NCBI GenBank assembly: GCA_041687095.1 | Contig: JAWLCQ010000215.1 | Span: 1 to 7,455 of the forward strand | Length of the DNA stretch: 7,455 nt | Direction of reading: 5' to 3' | Source: JAWLCQ01 sp041687095 | GTDB taxonomy: Bacteria > Planctomycetota > Phycisphaerae > SM23-33 | Shown here: positions 1 to 5,891 of the stretch, piece after piece | How the letters are laid out: each line of letters opens with the position of its first letter | How positions within the stretch are numbered: position 1 is the first letter of the stretch | Made by a program: the position numbers and the translations under genes | Notes under the pieces: generated by a model | What the model saw: the letters and a program-made list of their open reading frames with translations, nothing else | Told to the model about the DNA's origin: nothing | Database searches by the model: none

Positions 1-759
1 AACGTCGCCTACCTCGTGGTGATGAAGGTCGAGATGAACGTCGGGGGCACGAGCGATAACGTCTCGGTCTGGATCTCCCCGTCCGACGTGAGCACCGAGC
101 AGGCCATGGGCACGGCCGACATCACCGCCACCGGGTCCGACGTCTACGGGACCACGTTCGACTACATCGGCCTGGGGGGCAAGAACGGCAACACGTTCGA
201 CGCCCTCCGCCTCAGCAACGCCGCCAACGCCTTCACCCTCGCCACCCGCGGCGCCGCCGCCATGAGCTTCGACGGGGCCGAGAACGACGGCGAACTCGTC
301 GGGGAGGTCCTGACGGACAGTGTGGACGCGGCCCTGATCGAGGCGGCCGTGGCGGCGTGGTCGTTCAACGGCCTGTCGATGAGCGACGTGCGGATCGTCA
401 TCGCCGACCTCGGAGGCACGCTGCTGGGCTACGAGGAAGGCGGGGTGATCTACCTCGACGACGACGCGGCCGGGTACGGGTGGTTCCTCGACGCCACGCC
501 CCTGGACAGCTCGGAGTTCACTGCGACGGACTCGGGCGAACTGATCGCCCTGGAGGGCTCGGACGCGTACGGCAAGGTGGACCTGCTGACGGTGCTCGCC
601 CATGAGCTGGGGCACCTGGCGGGCGTGGACCACTCGGCCGACGACGCGACGGACGTGATGTCCCCCCTGCTGGGCCTGGGGGTACGGAAGCTCTCCCTGC
701 CCCTCGACGCGGACCTGGCGGAGGTGGACCTCCTGTCGGCCGCGGGGGCCGTGGCGTAG
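1..759 (+). CDS. Secreted/surface protein, C-terminal part, with metzincin-type zinc metalloprotease domain (5'-partial)
   Basis: The frame is open from base 1, so the gene begins upstream; GTG at 16 is only the first possible start inside the window and has no convincing ribosome site. About 252 residues are visible. The first ~80 (YLVVMKVEMN, then a DNVSVWISPSD stretch and FDALRLSN) resemble the LamG-like beta-sandwich found in planctomycete PEP-CTERM and surface proteins. The rest holds the protease module: GVIYLDDDAAGYGWF, then LLTVLAHELGHLAGVDH with the zinc motif HEXXHXXGXXH at 601-633, and a candidate Met-turn in DVMSP (Met at 658-660). In metzincins the three histidines bind zinc and the glutamate is the general base. 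The gene ends shortly after this domain, with no visible PEP-CTERM or membrane anchor. Peptidase activity is inferred; many planctomycete proteins carry this module inside large uncharacterised exoproteins. A 12-bp hairpin follows 27 bp after the stop. Confidence 0.82.
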   Translation, partial: NVAYLVVMKVEMNVGGTSDNVSVWISPSDVSTEQAMGTADITATGSDVYGTTFDYIGLGGKNGNTFDALRLSNAANAFTLATRGAAAMSFDGAENDGELVGEVLTDSVDAALIEAAVAAWSFNGLSMSDVRIVIADLGGTLLGYEEGGVIYLDDDAAGYGWFLDATPLDSSEFTATDSGELIALEGSDAYGKVDLLTVLAHELGHLAGVDHSADDATDVMSPLLGLGVRKLSLPLDADLAEVDLLSAAGAVA

Positions 760-786
760 GACCGACTGAGGCATCAGGAATCCCAG

Positions 787-821
787 CGGCTCCCGGGGTA
801 CGCCGCATGCCCCGGGAGCCG
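787..821 (+). terminator. Terminator-like hairpin without U-tract
   Basis: A perfect 12-bp inverted repeat, CGGCTCCCGGGG (787-798) and CCCCGGGAGCCG (810-821), with an 11-nt loop, lies 27 bp after the stop of the metalloprotease gene. It is followed by ATAACAACCC rather than a run of T, so it does not match the classic intrinsic terminator. It could be a U-less terminator or a 3'-end stabilising hairpin. The structure is certain from sequence; the role is inferred from position. Confidence 0.6.
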
Positions 822-1008
822 ATAACAACCCGACCCCGCGCCATCCTCGGGCGAGTTGCATTGGTGCTCGAGGGTGGCGCTTTTCTTTTCCGCCCGGAGC
901 ACGCCGCCCACGCTCCTCTGCACACTTGAGGGTGGCACCCCGCTGGGGCCGTTCCGTGAACGGTTACCTTGCGCAGATGCGGTCATGCACCCCATTCCTT
1001 TTCACCGG
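822..1008. other. Non-coding spacer with an imperfect direct repeat
   Basis: Together with the flanking hairpin and promoter this belongs to a 320-bp gene-free stretch (760-1079). It contains two copies of GAGGGTGGC, in the wider contexts CTCGAGGGTGGCGC (867-880) and CTTGAGGGTGGCACC (925-939). The first copy sits in a possible stem: GTGCTC (864-869) can pair with GAGCAC (897-902), and GGGTG (872-876) with CGCCC (891-895). ORFs crossing this stretch have no recognisable protein content. I see no other signal. Confidence 0.4.
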
Positions 1009-1036
1009 TTGCATTCCCCGCCCAGGCGGGTATGCT
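1009..1036 (+). promoter_or_regulatory. Putative sigma70-type promoter of the URO-D-like gene, with a palindrome in the spacer
   Basis: A weak -35 (TTGCAT, 1009-1014) and a -10 (TATGCT, 1031-1036) are separated by 16 bp and lie 44 bp before the start codon. The spacer contains the perfect palindrome CCCGCC-CA-GGCGGG (1017-1030), which could be an operator. The same -10 hexamer occurs upstream of the 4490 start on the other strand. This is prediction from motif and position only. Confidence 0.45.
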
Positions 1037-1068
1037 GCGCGGCGTTGTGCGAGTGCTGGGCCTTCACC

Positions 1069-1073
1069 AGGAG
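1069..1073 (+). promoter_or_regulatory. Ribosome binding site AGGAG
   Basis: AGGAG lies 6 nt before the ATG at 1080. It decides this start over an in-frame ATG at 969, whose 37 extra residues would overlap the promoter and resemble no URO-D N-terminus. Confidence 0.7.
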
Positions 1074-1079
1074 TCCGTC

Positions 1080-2201
1080 ATGCGTCAGGAAGTCACCGAC
1101 CGCTACTACCGCGTGTACACGTACCAGTCCGTCGACCGCGTGCCGGACATCGAGTTCGGCTACTGGCCGCAGACCATCCGCCGCTGGCTGCGCGAGGGGT
1201 TGGACCTGGAACTCACCCCGCAGGAGCAGAACCAGATGTTCCTCGGGAAGCTCGACCGGTTCCTGGGCTTCGACGTCCTCCCGCACGACGGGGTGGGCGT
1301 GAACGTCGGGCTCAACCCCTGGTTCCAGGAGGAAGTGATCGAGCGCCGCGAGCACTCGATCATCATCCGCGACGGCAGCGGCTGCCTCGCCGAGCGCTTC
1401 CCCCACGACCAGGAGGAAAGCTCGATCCCCCACTTCATCAAGTTCGCCGTCGAGGCCCCCGACGACTGGAAGGCGTTGAAGGAGCGGCTGGTCATCGACG
1501 ACCCGGTGCGGCAAATCGCCCCTGAGACCGTTGACCGCCTCCGCCGCTCCGCCGCCGACGGGCTGATGATCAACTGCCACTGCCCGGGCCCGTACGGGTG
1601 GCTGCGGAACTACATGGGGTTCGAGAACCTCTCCATCGCCTTCTACGAGTACCCCGACATGATCCACGAGATGGTGGAGCACATCACGGAGATGAGCCTC
1701 CGCCAGCTCCGCCAGATCCCCCACGACGTGCCCATCGACCACTCCCAGTGGTGGGAGGACATGGCGAGCAAGAACGGGCCCTTCGTGGGCCCGGAGATGT
1801 TCCGCGAGTTCCTCCAGCCCGCCTACCACGCGATCGGGCAGGAGTTGGTGAAGCACGGGTGCTCGATCGGGATCGTGGACTGCGACGGGAACCCGCACGA
1901 CATCGTGGAGAACTGGCTGGACGAGGGCGTGAACATCATGTTCCCGCTCGAGGTCGCCGCCGGGGTGGACCCGTACGCGTGGCGGGAGGAGTTCGGGATG
2001 TACCTCCGCCTGCGCGGGGGCATCGCCAAGGAACCGCTCGTCCGCGGCGGAGCGGCCATCGACGCGGAGATCGAGCGCATCCGCCCCCTGCTGGACCAGG
2101 GCGGGTTCATCCCCCACCTCGACCACCTCGTGCCCCCCGACATCCCCTACGACCACTACCGCGACTACCTCGACAAGAAGCGCAAGCTCATCGGGAAGTG
2201 A
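1080..2201 (+). CDS. Uroporphyrinogen decarboxylase (URO-D) superfamily protein
   Basis: A 373-residue cytoplasmic TIM-barrel protein of the COG0407 group. Family marks include VDRVPDIEF (residues 18-26), NCHCPGPYGWLRN (165-177), the FVGPEMFREFLQPAY helix (235-249), IVDCDGN (265-271), the IMFPLEVAAGVD strand-turn (286-297), GGIAKEPL (313-320) and the C-terminal GGFIPHLDHLVPPDIPYDHY (341-360). Length is normal for the family. It lacks the N-terminal arginine-rich PVWxMRQAGRY motif of true HemE, so porphyrin decarboxylation is not expected. Relatives include corrinoid and coenzyme M methyltransferases, which use an HxCG zinc site; here the equivalent position appears to read DCDG (Asp267, Asp269), so a zinc-thiol methyltransferase role is also doubtful. 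Substrate is unknown. The start is fixed by AGGAG 6 nt upstream and a promoter at 1009-1036. The gene stands alone on its strand and converges with the next gene, with 9 bp between the stops. Confidence 0.88.
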   Translation: MRQEVTDRYYRVYTYQSVDRVPDIEFGYWPQTIRRWLREGLDLELTPQEQNQMFLGKLDRFLGFDVLPHDGVGVNVGLNPWFQEEVIERREHSIIIRDGSGCLAERFPHDQEESSIPHFIKFAVEAPDDWKALKERLVIDDPVRQIAPETVDRLRRSAADGLMINCHCPGPYGWLRNYMGFENLSIAFYEYPDMIHEMVEHITEMSLRQLRQIPHDVPIDHSQWWEDMASKNGPFVGPEMFREFLQPAYHAIGQELVKHGCSIGIVDCDGNPHDIVENWLDEGVNIMFPLEVAAGVDPYAWREEFGMYLRLRGGIAKEPLVRGGAAIDAEIERIRPLLDQGGFIPHLDHLVPPDIPYDHYRDYLDKKRKLIGK

Positions 2202-2210
2202 ACGTCTCGG

Positions 2211-4490
2211 TTACAGCCCCCTGTTGGGCTTGTCGAACAGCTCGCGGATCTGCTCGGCGGTGAGTTGGATCTCGTAGGGCTCGGCAGGGGCCGTGGTGGT
2301 CATGCGGAACGGTGCGACGGGTTTGGACTGGTCCTCGGGAGCGTCCTTGCGGAGCAGCGGGGTCACCCCGAACTTGCCGGTGGAATTGGGGTCGCAGTGA
2401 AACCGTGCGATGCCTTCGGCGTCGGTGTTGTGGGCGACGCTCCAGGCATTGCCCGAATCGTGCATCCCCCGCACGGGCACGCCCTCAATGGGCTTACCGT
2501 CAGGCCCGGTGACCCGCACCGAGACCGGCAAGGCGGGGGTGAGCTTCAGCTCCCCGAGATCCAGCGTCTCGCCGGGCTTGAGGCAGATGGAGCGCGGGTG
2601 CCGATACGTCGCCCACTGGGCGTGGTACGGGGAGTCGAAGACCATCCGCACGATCACACCCGCGGGAATGTAAAGCGGCTGGGGCTCTTTGAAGGCCAGC
2701 CAGTGCAGGCGCTCGAACGACGCCTGGCTGTCCGCGGGGGCCTGGCGGAGCTTGTCGACCCATTCGGGCTGGTTCTTGCCATCCAGCACCCACCGATGCC
2801 CGATCGACACGCGTCCACCGTGATCGACGGGGTGGACGATCACCTTGGCGGCGGGGAACAGCAGGTGGTCCCGCACCTCGATGCAGGAGTTTCCGTCGGG
2901 CGTCGCCTGCACGACGCGCCAGTGGAAGGGCAGGCGGTCGCGGGCGCAGGCAATGACGCCGTAGTACTTCTTCCCAGGGGGCCCGTGGATCTCGTAGCGT
3001 CCCTGCGCGTCGGTTCGCACGCAAAAGTAGTCGCCGTACTTGCGCTCCAGCGCGCGCGTCGCGGGGTGCCCCGCGGGCGGATCGGCGGGCATGGCCTCGA
3101 TGGCGTCCCACTCCGCGTCCGTGACCGCCGCGAGGTTGTTGTATGACACGGCGTTGCTCGCGAAGACCAGCGCGCCCGCCAGCGGTTCTCCGGTGATCCC
3201 GTCCACGACGCGCCCGCGATAGGTGATGCCCGGCGGCATGCGGAAGACCACTTCCTCCGGGCTTTGGGCGGTGAGGGTCACCGGCAGGTATTCGGTCTGG
3301 GCTCTCCGGGCGTAATAGACGCCCTCGGGCAGCCAGGCCCCGCCGAGGACCCGCTCCGCCCCGATGCCAATGCTCGGCGCCCGCTCCTTCTCCCGCCAGC
3401 TCACGGAAATGGCCTTGGCGGCTTCGGTGGGATCGATAAGGCTCCCGTCGGCGTTCTCGAACCGCAGGCGGTGGAACCGTCGGGGCTTTCGCAGCACGAT
3501 GCGGGCGGGTTCGATGTTGGAGTAGCTCCCGACGTGCGGGAACAGCTCGATGCGCCCGGGGACGCTGACGGTGATGGAGTAGGACGAGTTGGGCGGAACG
3601 AGTTCGCCCCGTTCATCGCGCGGATCGTTTCCGCCGACATAGAGGACGAACCGCCCGTCCTTCCCGGTGAGGACTTCCTGCGTGTTGGGCGCCTGAATGA
3701 GGCCCATGTCCAGCGTCCGCACGTGGAAGCACGCCACGACCGCGTTGGCCAGCGGCTCGCCGTTGGCGTCGACCACGGTCCCGCGCAGAGCCCGCTCGTA
3801 GGCCTCCGAGCCCTCGGGGACGATGGGCACGCGGATCCGCGCTTCGCGGCTGCCCGTCCACCTCCGCAGCAGCGCTCTGCCGCCTCGGGGATGCCAGACC
3901 TCCACCCGCCAGTAGACGTTGTTGGTCTTGTCCGGCGGAAGGCTGATGTTCCCCAGGGGATTGGCGGTGACGTGGAAGGGCGGAATGTCCAGACGGTCCT
4001 TGCCGTAGACGTCCGTGGGCATGAGATGCAGCCGGGCCCCGGACAAGGGCTGCCCCGCCCCGTCGATAACCACGTGCGTGCCCCGCGTCAGGTCGTCCAG
4101 GATCATCTGGGCGCGGGCGGCGGCCTCGATGTCCTCCCCGGCGGCCACCTCGCGAAGGGGATCGACCGCGATTGGCCCGGCCGCCCACAGGGCCTCTTGC
4201 GCCGCCTGGCGTACCCTCCAGTCCTCGCTGCGCAGTTGGGCGATGAACTCTGCGATGTCAGCCTCGGACAGCAGTTCGGTGGAGGGCTGAGTCGCAGGCG
4301 GGGCGGCGGGCTGGGTCGCGGACGGTAACGTCGCTTGGGACCCCGCCGGGGGCTCAGGGGCGATGGCCTCCGTGCTGCCGTCGCCTCTCGCCGTCGACGG
4401 CAGCAACATCCCCGCCGCCAGGAACAAGACGGCCGTCCACATCCGCGTGCTGTCACCGGGACGTCCCGAGGGCAAAAGGCCAATCATCAT
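2211..4490 (-). CDS. Secreted protein with HEAT-like segment and carboxypeptidase-regulatory-like (Ig-fold) repeats
   Basis: About 759 residues, function unknown. Residues 1-36 look like a signal peptide (Arg10 and Arg16, then hydrophobic MWTAVLFLAAGMLLP, then STARG), so the protein is probably exported. Residues 43-70 are a Pro/Ala/Thr/Gln linker with two ATQP motifs. Residues 73-136 (IAQLRSEDWRVRQAAQEAL, later AARAQMILDDL) resemble a HEAT-like unit common in planctomycete proteins. Four stretches then look like CarboxypepD_reg/CNA-B modules: ~138-160, 236-281 (LRGTVVDANGEPLANAVV ... GKDGRF), 424-505 (YRGRVVDGITGEPLAGALV ... TDAQGRYEI) and 657-697 (VTGPDGKPIEGVPV ... TDAEGIARF). These are beta-sandwich modules of surface and carbohydrate-active proteins; I see no catalytic motif. 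ATG at 4490 is chosen because GGAAAGGGG lies 6 nt upstream and a promoter at 4525-4554; ATG at 4442 would also keep the hydrophobic core. It has its own promoter. Confidence 0.8.
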   Translation of the reverse strand: MMIGLLPSGRPGDSTRMWTAVLFLAAGMLLPSTARGDGSTEAIAPEPPAGSQATLPSATQPAAPPATQPSTELLSEADIAEFIAQLRSEDWRVRQAAQEALWAAGPIAVDPLREVAAGEDIEAAARAQMILDDLTRGTHVVIDGAGQPLSGARLHLMPTDVYGKDRLDIPPFHVTANPLGNISLPPDKTNNVYWRVEVWHPRGGRALLRRWTGSREARIRVPIVPEGSEAYERALRGTVVDANGEPLANAVVACFHVRTLDMGLIQAPNTQEVLTGKDGRFVLYVGGNDPRDERGELVPPNSSYSITVSVPGRIELFPHVGSYSNIEPARIVLRKPRRFHRLRFENADGSLIDPTEAAKAISVSWREKERAPSIGIGAERVLGGAWLPEGVYYARRAQTEYLPVTLTAQSPEEVVFRMPPGITYRGRVVDGITGEPLAGALVFASNAVSYNNLAAVTDAEWDAIEAMPADPPAGHPATRALERKYGDYFCVRTDAQGRYEIHGPPGKKYYGVIACARDRLPFHWRVVQATPDGNSCIEVRDHLLFPAAKVIVHPVDHGGRVSIGHRWVLDGKNQPEWVDKLRQAPADSQASFERLHWLAFKEPQPLYIPAGVIVRMVFDSPYHAQWATYRHPRSICLKPGETLDLGELKLTPALPVSVRVTGPDGKPIEGVPVRGMHDSGNAWSVAHNTDAEGIARFHCDPNSTGKFGVTPLLRKDAPEDQSKPVAPFRMTTTAPAEPYEIQLTAEQIRELFDKPNRGL

Positions 4491-4496
4491 ACGCAG

Positions 4497-4505
4497 CCCC
4501 TTTCC
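4497..4505 (-). promoter_or_regulatory. Ribosome binding site GGAAAGGGG
   Basis: On the minus strand this purine-rich run sits 6 nt before ATG at 4490 and supports that start rather than the longer frame reaching 4685, which would run across the promoter and into the repeat cluster. Confidence 0.6.
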
Positions 4506-4524
4506 ATGCCATTTCGACGGGCAA

Positions 4525-4554
4525 AGCATAACCGAGGTTCCATCCGATTGCCAA
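4525..4554 (-). promoter_or_regulatory. Putative sigma70-type promoter of the secreted-protein gene
   Basis: On the minus strand, TTGGCA (4549-4554, 5/6 match to the -35 consensus) and TATGCT (4525-4530, 4/6 match to the -10 consensus) are 18 bp apart. Transcription would start near 4518, giving a leader of about 28 nt. The local sequence is visibly more AT-rich than its surroundings, as expected for a promoter. This is the best promoter in the window. Confidence 0.6.
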
Positions 4555-4611
4555 ATTATTGGCGTCCAGAATGCGATGGTCGAGCGATCCGCGCACGCGG
4601 ACAGGCAGGCC

Positions 4612-4748
4612 GTAGGGCGTGCAGGGGGCGGAGCGAAGCGCAGCCCCCTGCGCGCGGGATGGGTGTTCGGAGTCCAGAGGTCCATCCCGCGCGCAGACGT
4701 CTCCGCTGCGCTGCGCCGTCTGCACGCCCTACCATCTGCACGCCCTAC
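4612..4748. repeat. REP/BIME-like cluster: two inverted GTAG-headed palindromic units plus a duplicated head
   Basis: The 12-mer GTAGGGCGTGCA occurs at 4612-4623 on the plus strand, and on the minus strand at 4732-4721 and 4748-4737. The first two open 51-nt units (4612-4662 plus; 4732-4682 minus) in inverted orientation, separated by a 19-nt spacer (4663-4681). By hand alignment the units share 13 identical bases, a variable 23-nt core (15/23 identical), then 15 identical bases. Each unit can fold: GCAGGGGGC (4621-4629) with GCCCCCTGC (4643-4651), and GCAGACG with CGTCTGC (4693-4699 and 4717-4723). The outer 15 bp (4648-4662 and 4682-4696) pair perfectly with each other. A GTAG foot followed by an imperfect palindrome, arranged as an inverted pair, is the known pattern of REP sequences mobilised by RAYT (TnpA-REP) transposases. 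No transposase is in the window, so the family assignment is inference. Confidence 0.7.
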
Positions 4749-5662
4749 CGCTCCTCACGCTCCGCCACGCCGCGACGGCAGAGGAGGGCGCCGAGGACGA
4801 CGAGGACCGCACCCGCCCACACCCCGGGGGCCGGGGGAACGCGGAGCAGGACGCTCGACAGCAGTGTCGAGAGGATCGGGATGAGGTGCGCCACGCTCGC
4901 CGACCAGGCGACCCGCCCGCTCCGCATCGCCCGCTCCCACAGCAGGTACGCCGCCAGCCCCGGCCCCAGGGCGAGGAACAGCAGCGGAAGCGCGACGTTC
5001 CACGACCACTGCGGGTGCGTGAGCGAAAACGCGCCCAACGCCCCCATCGCCAGCCCCCCGCCCAGCAGGAACAGCGGAACCGCTCCGCCCTCCTTGGGGC
5101 CCCAGCGCCCGGCGAGGTTGGAGTAGAGCGCCCACGTGCCCGCCGCCCCCAGCGCCAGCAGGTGGCAGCCCGCCCCCTGGCGGAGCGCGTCGAGGACGGC
5201 GGCGGGCGTCCGGGCGTCCACGGGCCACGCGGCCAACGCCACCCCCGCGAACGCCACCACCACGCCCACCGGCAGCAGCGCCCCGGCCCGCTTGCCCAGC
5301 AGCGGGACGGACAGCGCGAGCGTCAGCCCCGGCCAAAGGTAGTTGATCACGCCCACCTCCAGCACCTGCCGGTGCGTCGGGGCCGAACCGATCGCCCCAT
5401 AGAGGCAGATGGAGTAGACGACGAAGAGCCCCCCGCACCCCAGCAGGTACCGCCGCGACATGCCCTGCAGCAGCGGGCGCTTCTGCGTGCGGGCGCCCCG
5501 CAGCAGCACCACCGTCCCGATCGCCCCCGCCAGAACGAACGCCGCCGCCCCGGACAGCAACCCCCCGAGCGGTTCGGCGACCAGGCGCGAGACGCCCACG
5601 TTGCTCGACCACAGCACCACCGCCGCCACCGCCGCCCATGACATCGATCGATTCGCCTGCAA
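4745..5662 (-). CDS. yddG: EamA/DMT-family exporter, YddG-like (aromatic amino acid exporter type)
   Basis: A 305-residue inner-membrane protein with about 10 hydrophobic helices in two EamA halves. Landmarks remembered from E. coli YddG are present: VVLWSSNVGVSR near residue 15, YLLGCGGLFVVYSICL at 72-87, HRQVLEVGVINYLWP at 97-111, GTWALYSNLAGRWG at 175-188, and the C-terminal block AYLLWERAMRSGRV (238-251), HLIPILSTLLSSVLL (259-273) and GVWAGAVLVVLGALLC (280-295). YddG exports aromatic amino acids; the substrate here is inferred from family, so the symbol means YddG-like. The TTG start at 5662 has GGGAG 5 nt upstream (5668-5672) and adds Arg5 before the first helix; ATG at 5644 is the alternative, with a weaker site. 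The TAG stop (4747-4745) lies within a GTAGGGCGTGCA repeat copy. No clear promoter was found directly upstream. Confidence 0.87.
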   Translation of the reverse strand: MQANRSMSWAAVAAVVLWSSNVGVSRLVAEPLGGLLSGAAAFVLAGAIGTVVLLRGARTQKRPLLQGMSRRYLLGCGGLFVVYSICLYGAIGSAPTHRQVLEVGVINYLWPGLTLALSVPLLGKRAGALLPVGVVVAFAGVALAAWPVDARTPAAVLDALRQGAGCHLLALGAAGTWALYSNLAGRWGPKEGGAVPLFLLGGGLAMGALGAFSLTHPQWSWNVALPLLFLALGPGLAAYLLWERAMRSGRVAWSASVAHLIPILSTLLSSVLLRVPPAPGVWAGAVLVVLGALLCRRGVAEREER

Positions 5663-5667
5663 GTATG

Positions 5668-5672
5668 CTCCC
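5668..5672 (-). promoter_or_regulatory. Ribosome binding site GGGAG favouring a TTG start
   Basis: GGGAG on the minus strand lies 5 nt before TTG at 5662. The in-frame ATG at 5644 has only GCAGG about 12 nt away. The TTG is therefore the preferred start of the exporter gene, with moderate certainty. Confidence 0.5.
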
Positions 5673-5722
5673 GTAAACGAACGCCCTGGCGCCTCTTGGG
5701 GCGGCTGCTAACGCTTTCGTCC

Positions 5723-5799
5723 GCCGGCTTGGTCGCTTCAGCGACCATGACTCGTTCGCAAAACAGGGGCAACATGGTCGCTGAAGCGACCAAGCCGGC
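5723..5799. repeat. Perfect 27-bp inverted repeat with nested palindromes
   Basis: Arms 5723-5749 and 5773-5799 are exact reverse complements (27/27) around a 23-nt loop. Each arm also contains its own palindrome, TGGTCGCT-TC-AGCGACCA (5730-5747), mirrored in the other arm. The DNA or RNA can thus form either one long hairpin or two short ones. It lies between the amidohydrolase stop and the exporter start, both on the minus strand. No T-run follows on either strand, so it is not a standard intrinsic terminator. ORFs crossing it read LVASATM and MVAEATKPA in both directions, an artefact of the symmetry. Confidence 0.85.
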
Positions 5800-5857
5800 A
5801 AAGCCACCCTCTTCGTCTTCCTGTGCGGGGCGCGGACCCTTCTTCTCTTCACGCCCT

Positions 5858-5872
5858 TCCGCCTTCGGCGGA
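5858..5872 (-). terminator. Short hairpin after the amidohydrolase gene
   Basis: TCCGCC (5858-5863) and GGCGGA (5867-5872) form a 6-bp stem with a 3-nt loop, 19 bp beyond the amidohydrolase stop (5892-5894). No U-tract follows on the minus strand (AGGGCGTGAAG). It may help end or stabilise the amidohydrolase transcript; the evidence is weak. Confidence 0.3.
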
Positions 5873-5891
5873 TTCGCGAACGCGTGAACGC

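Noticed and set aside
969..1079. N-terminal extension of the URO-D-like protein to 969
   Set aside because: It overlaps the predicted promoter and Shine-Dalgarno site and has no family resemblance.
1002..2156. Long minus-strand open frame (384 codons) opposite the URO-D-like gene
   Set aside because: Composition is dominated by Val/Asp/Glu/Leu/His repeats typical of antisense frames in high-GC DNA; the plus strand has clear family motifs.
1080..2201. Annotation as HemE (uroporphyrinogen decarboxylase proper)
   Set aside because: The N-terminal HemE motif is missing and the rest fits the divergent COG0407 group; no haem genes are nearby.
4491..4685. N-terminal extension of the secreted protein to 4685
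   Set aside because: It would translate the promoter and half of the repeat cluster and bury the signal peptide 80 residues in; GGAAAGGGG before 4490 marks the start.
4610..4748. CRISPR array or insertion sequence
   Set aside because: Repeats are inverted and unevenly spaced rather than regular direct repeats with unique spacers, and no transposase gene is present.
5723..5799. 27-bp inverted repeat as a classic intrinsic terminator
   Set aside because: No run of T follows on either strand, and it lies 93 bp after the amidohydrolase stop; it fits better as an intergenic repeat.
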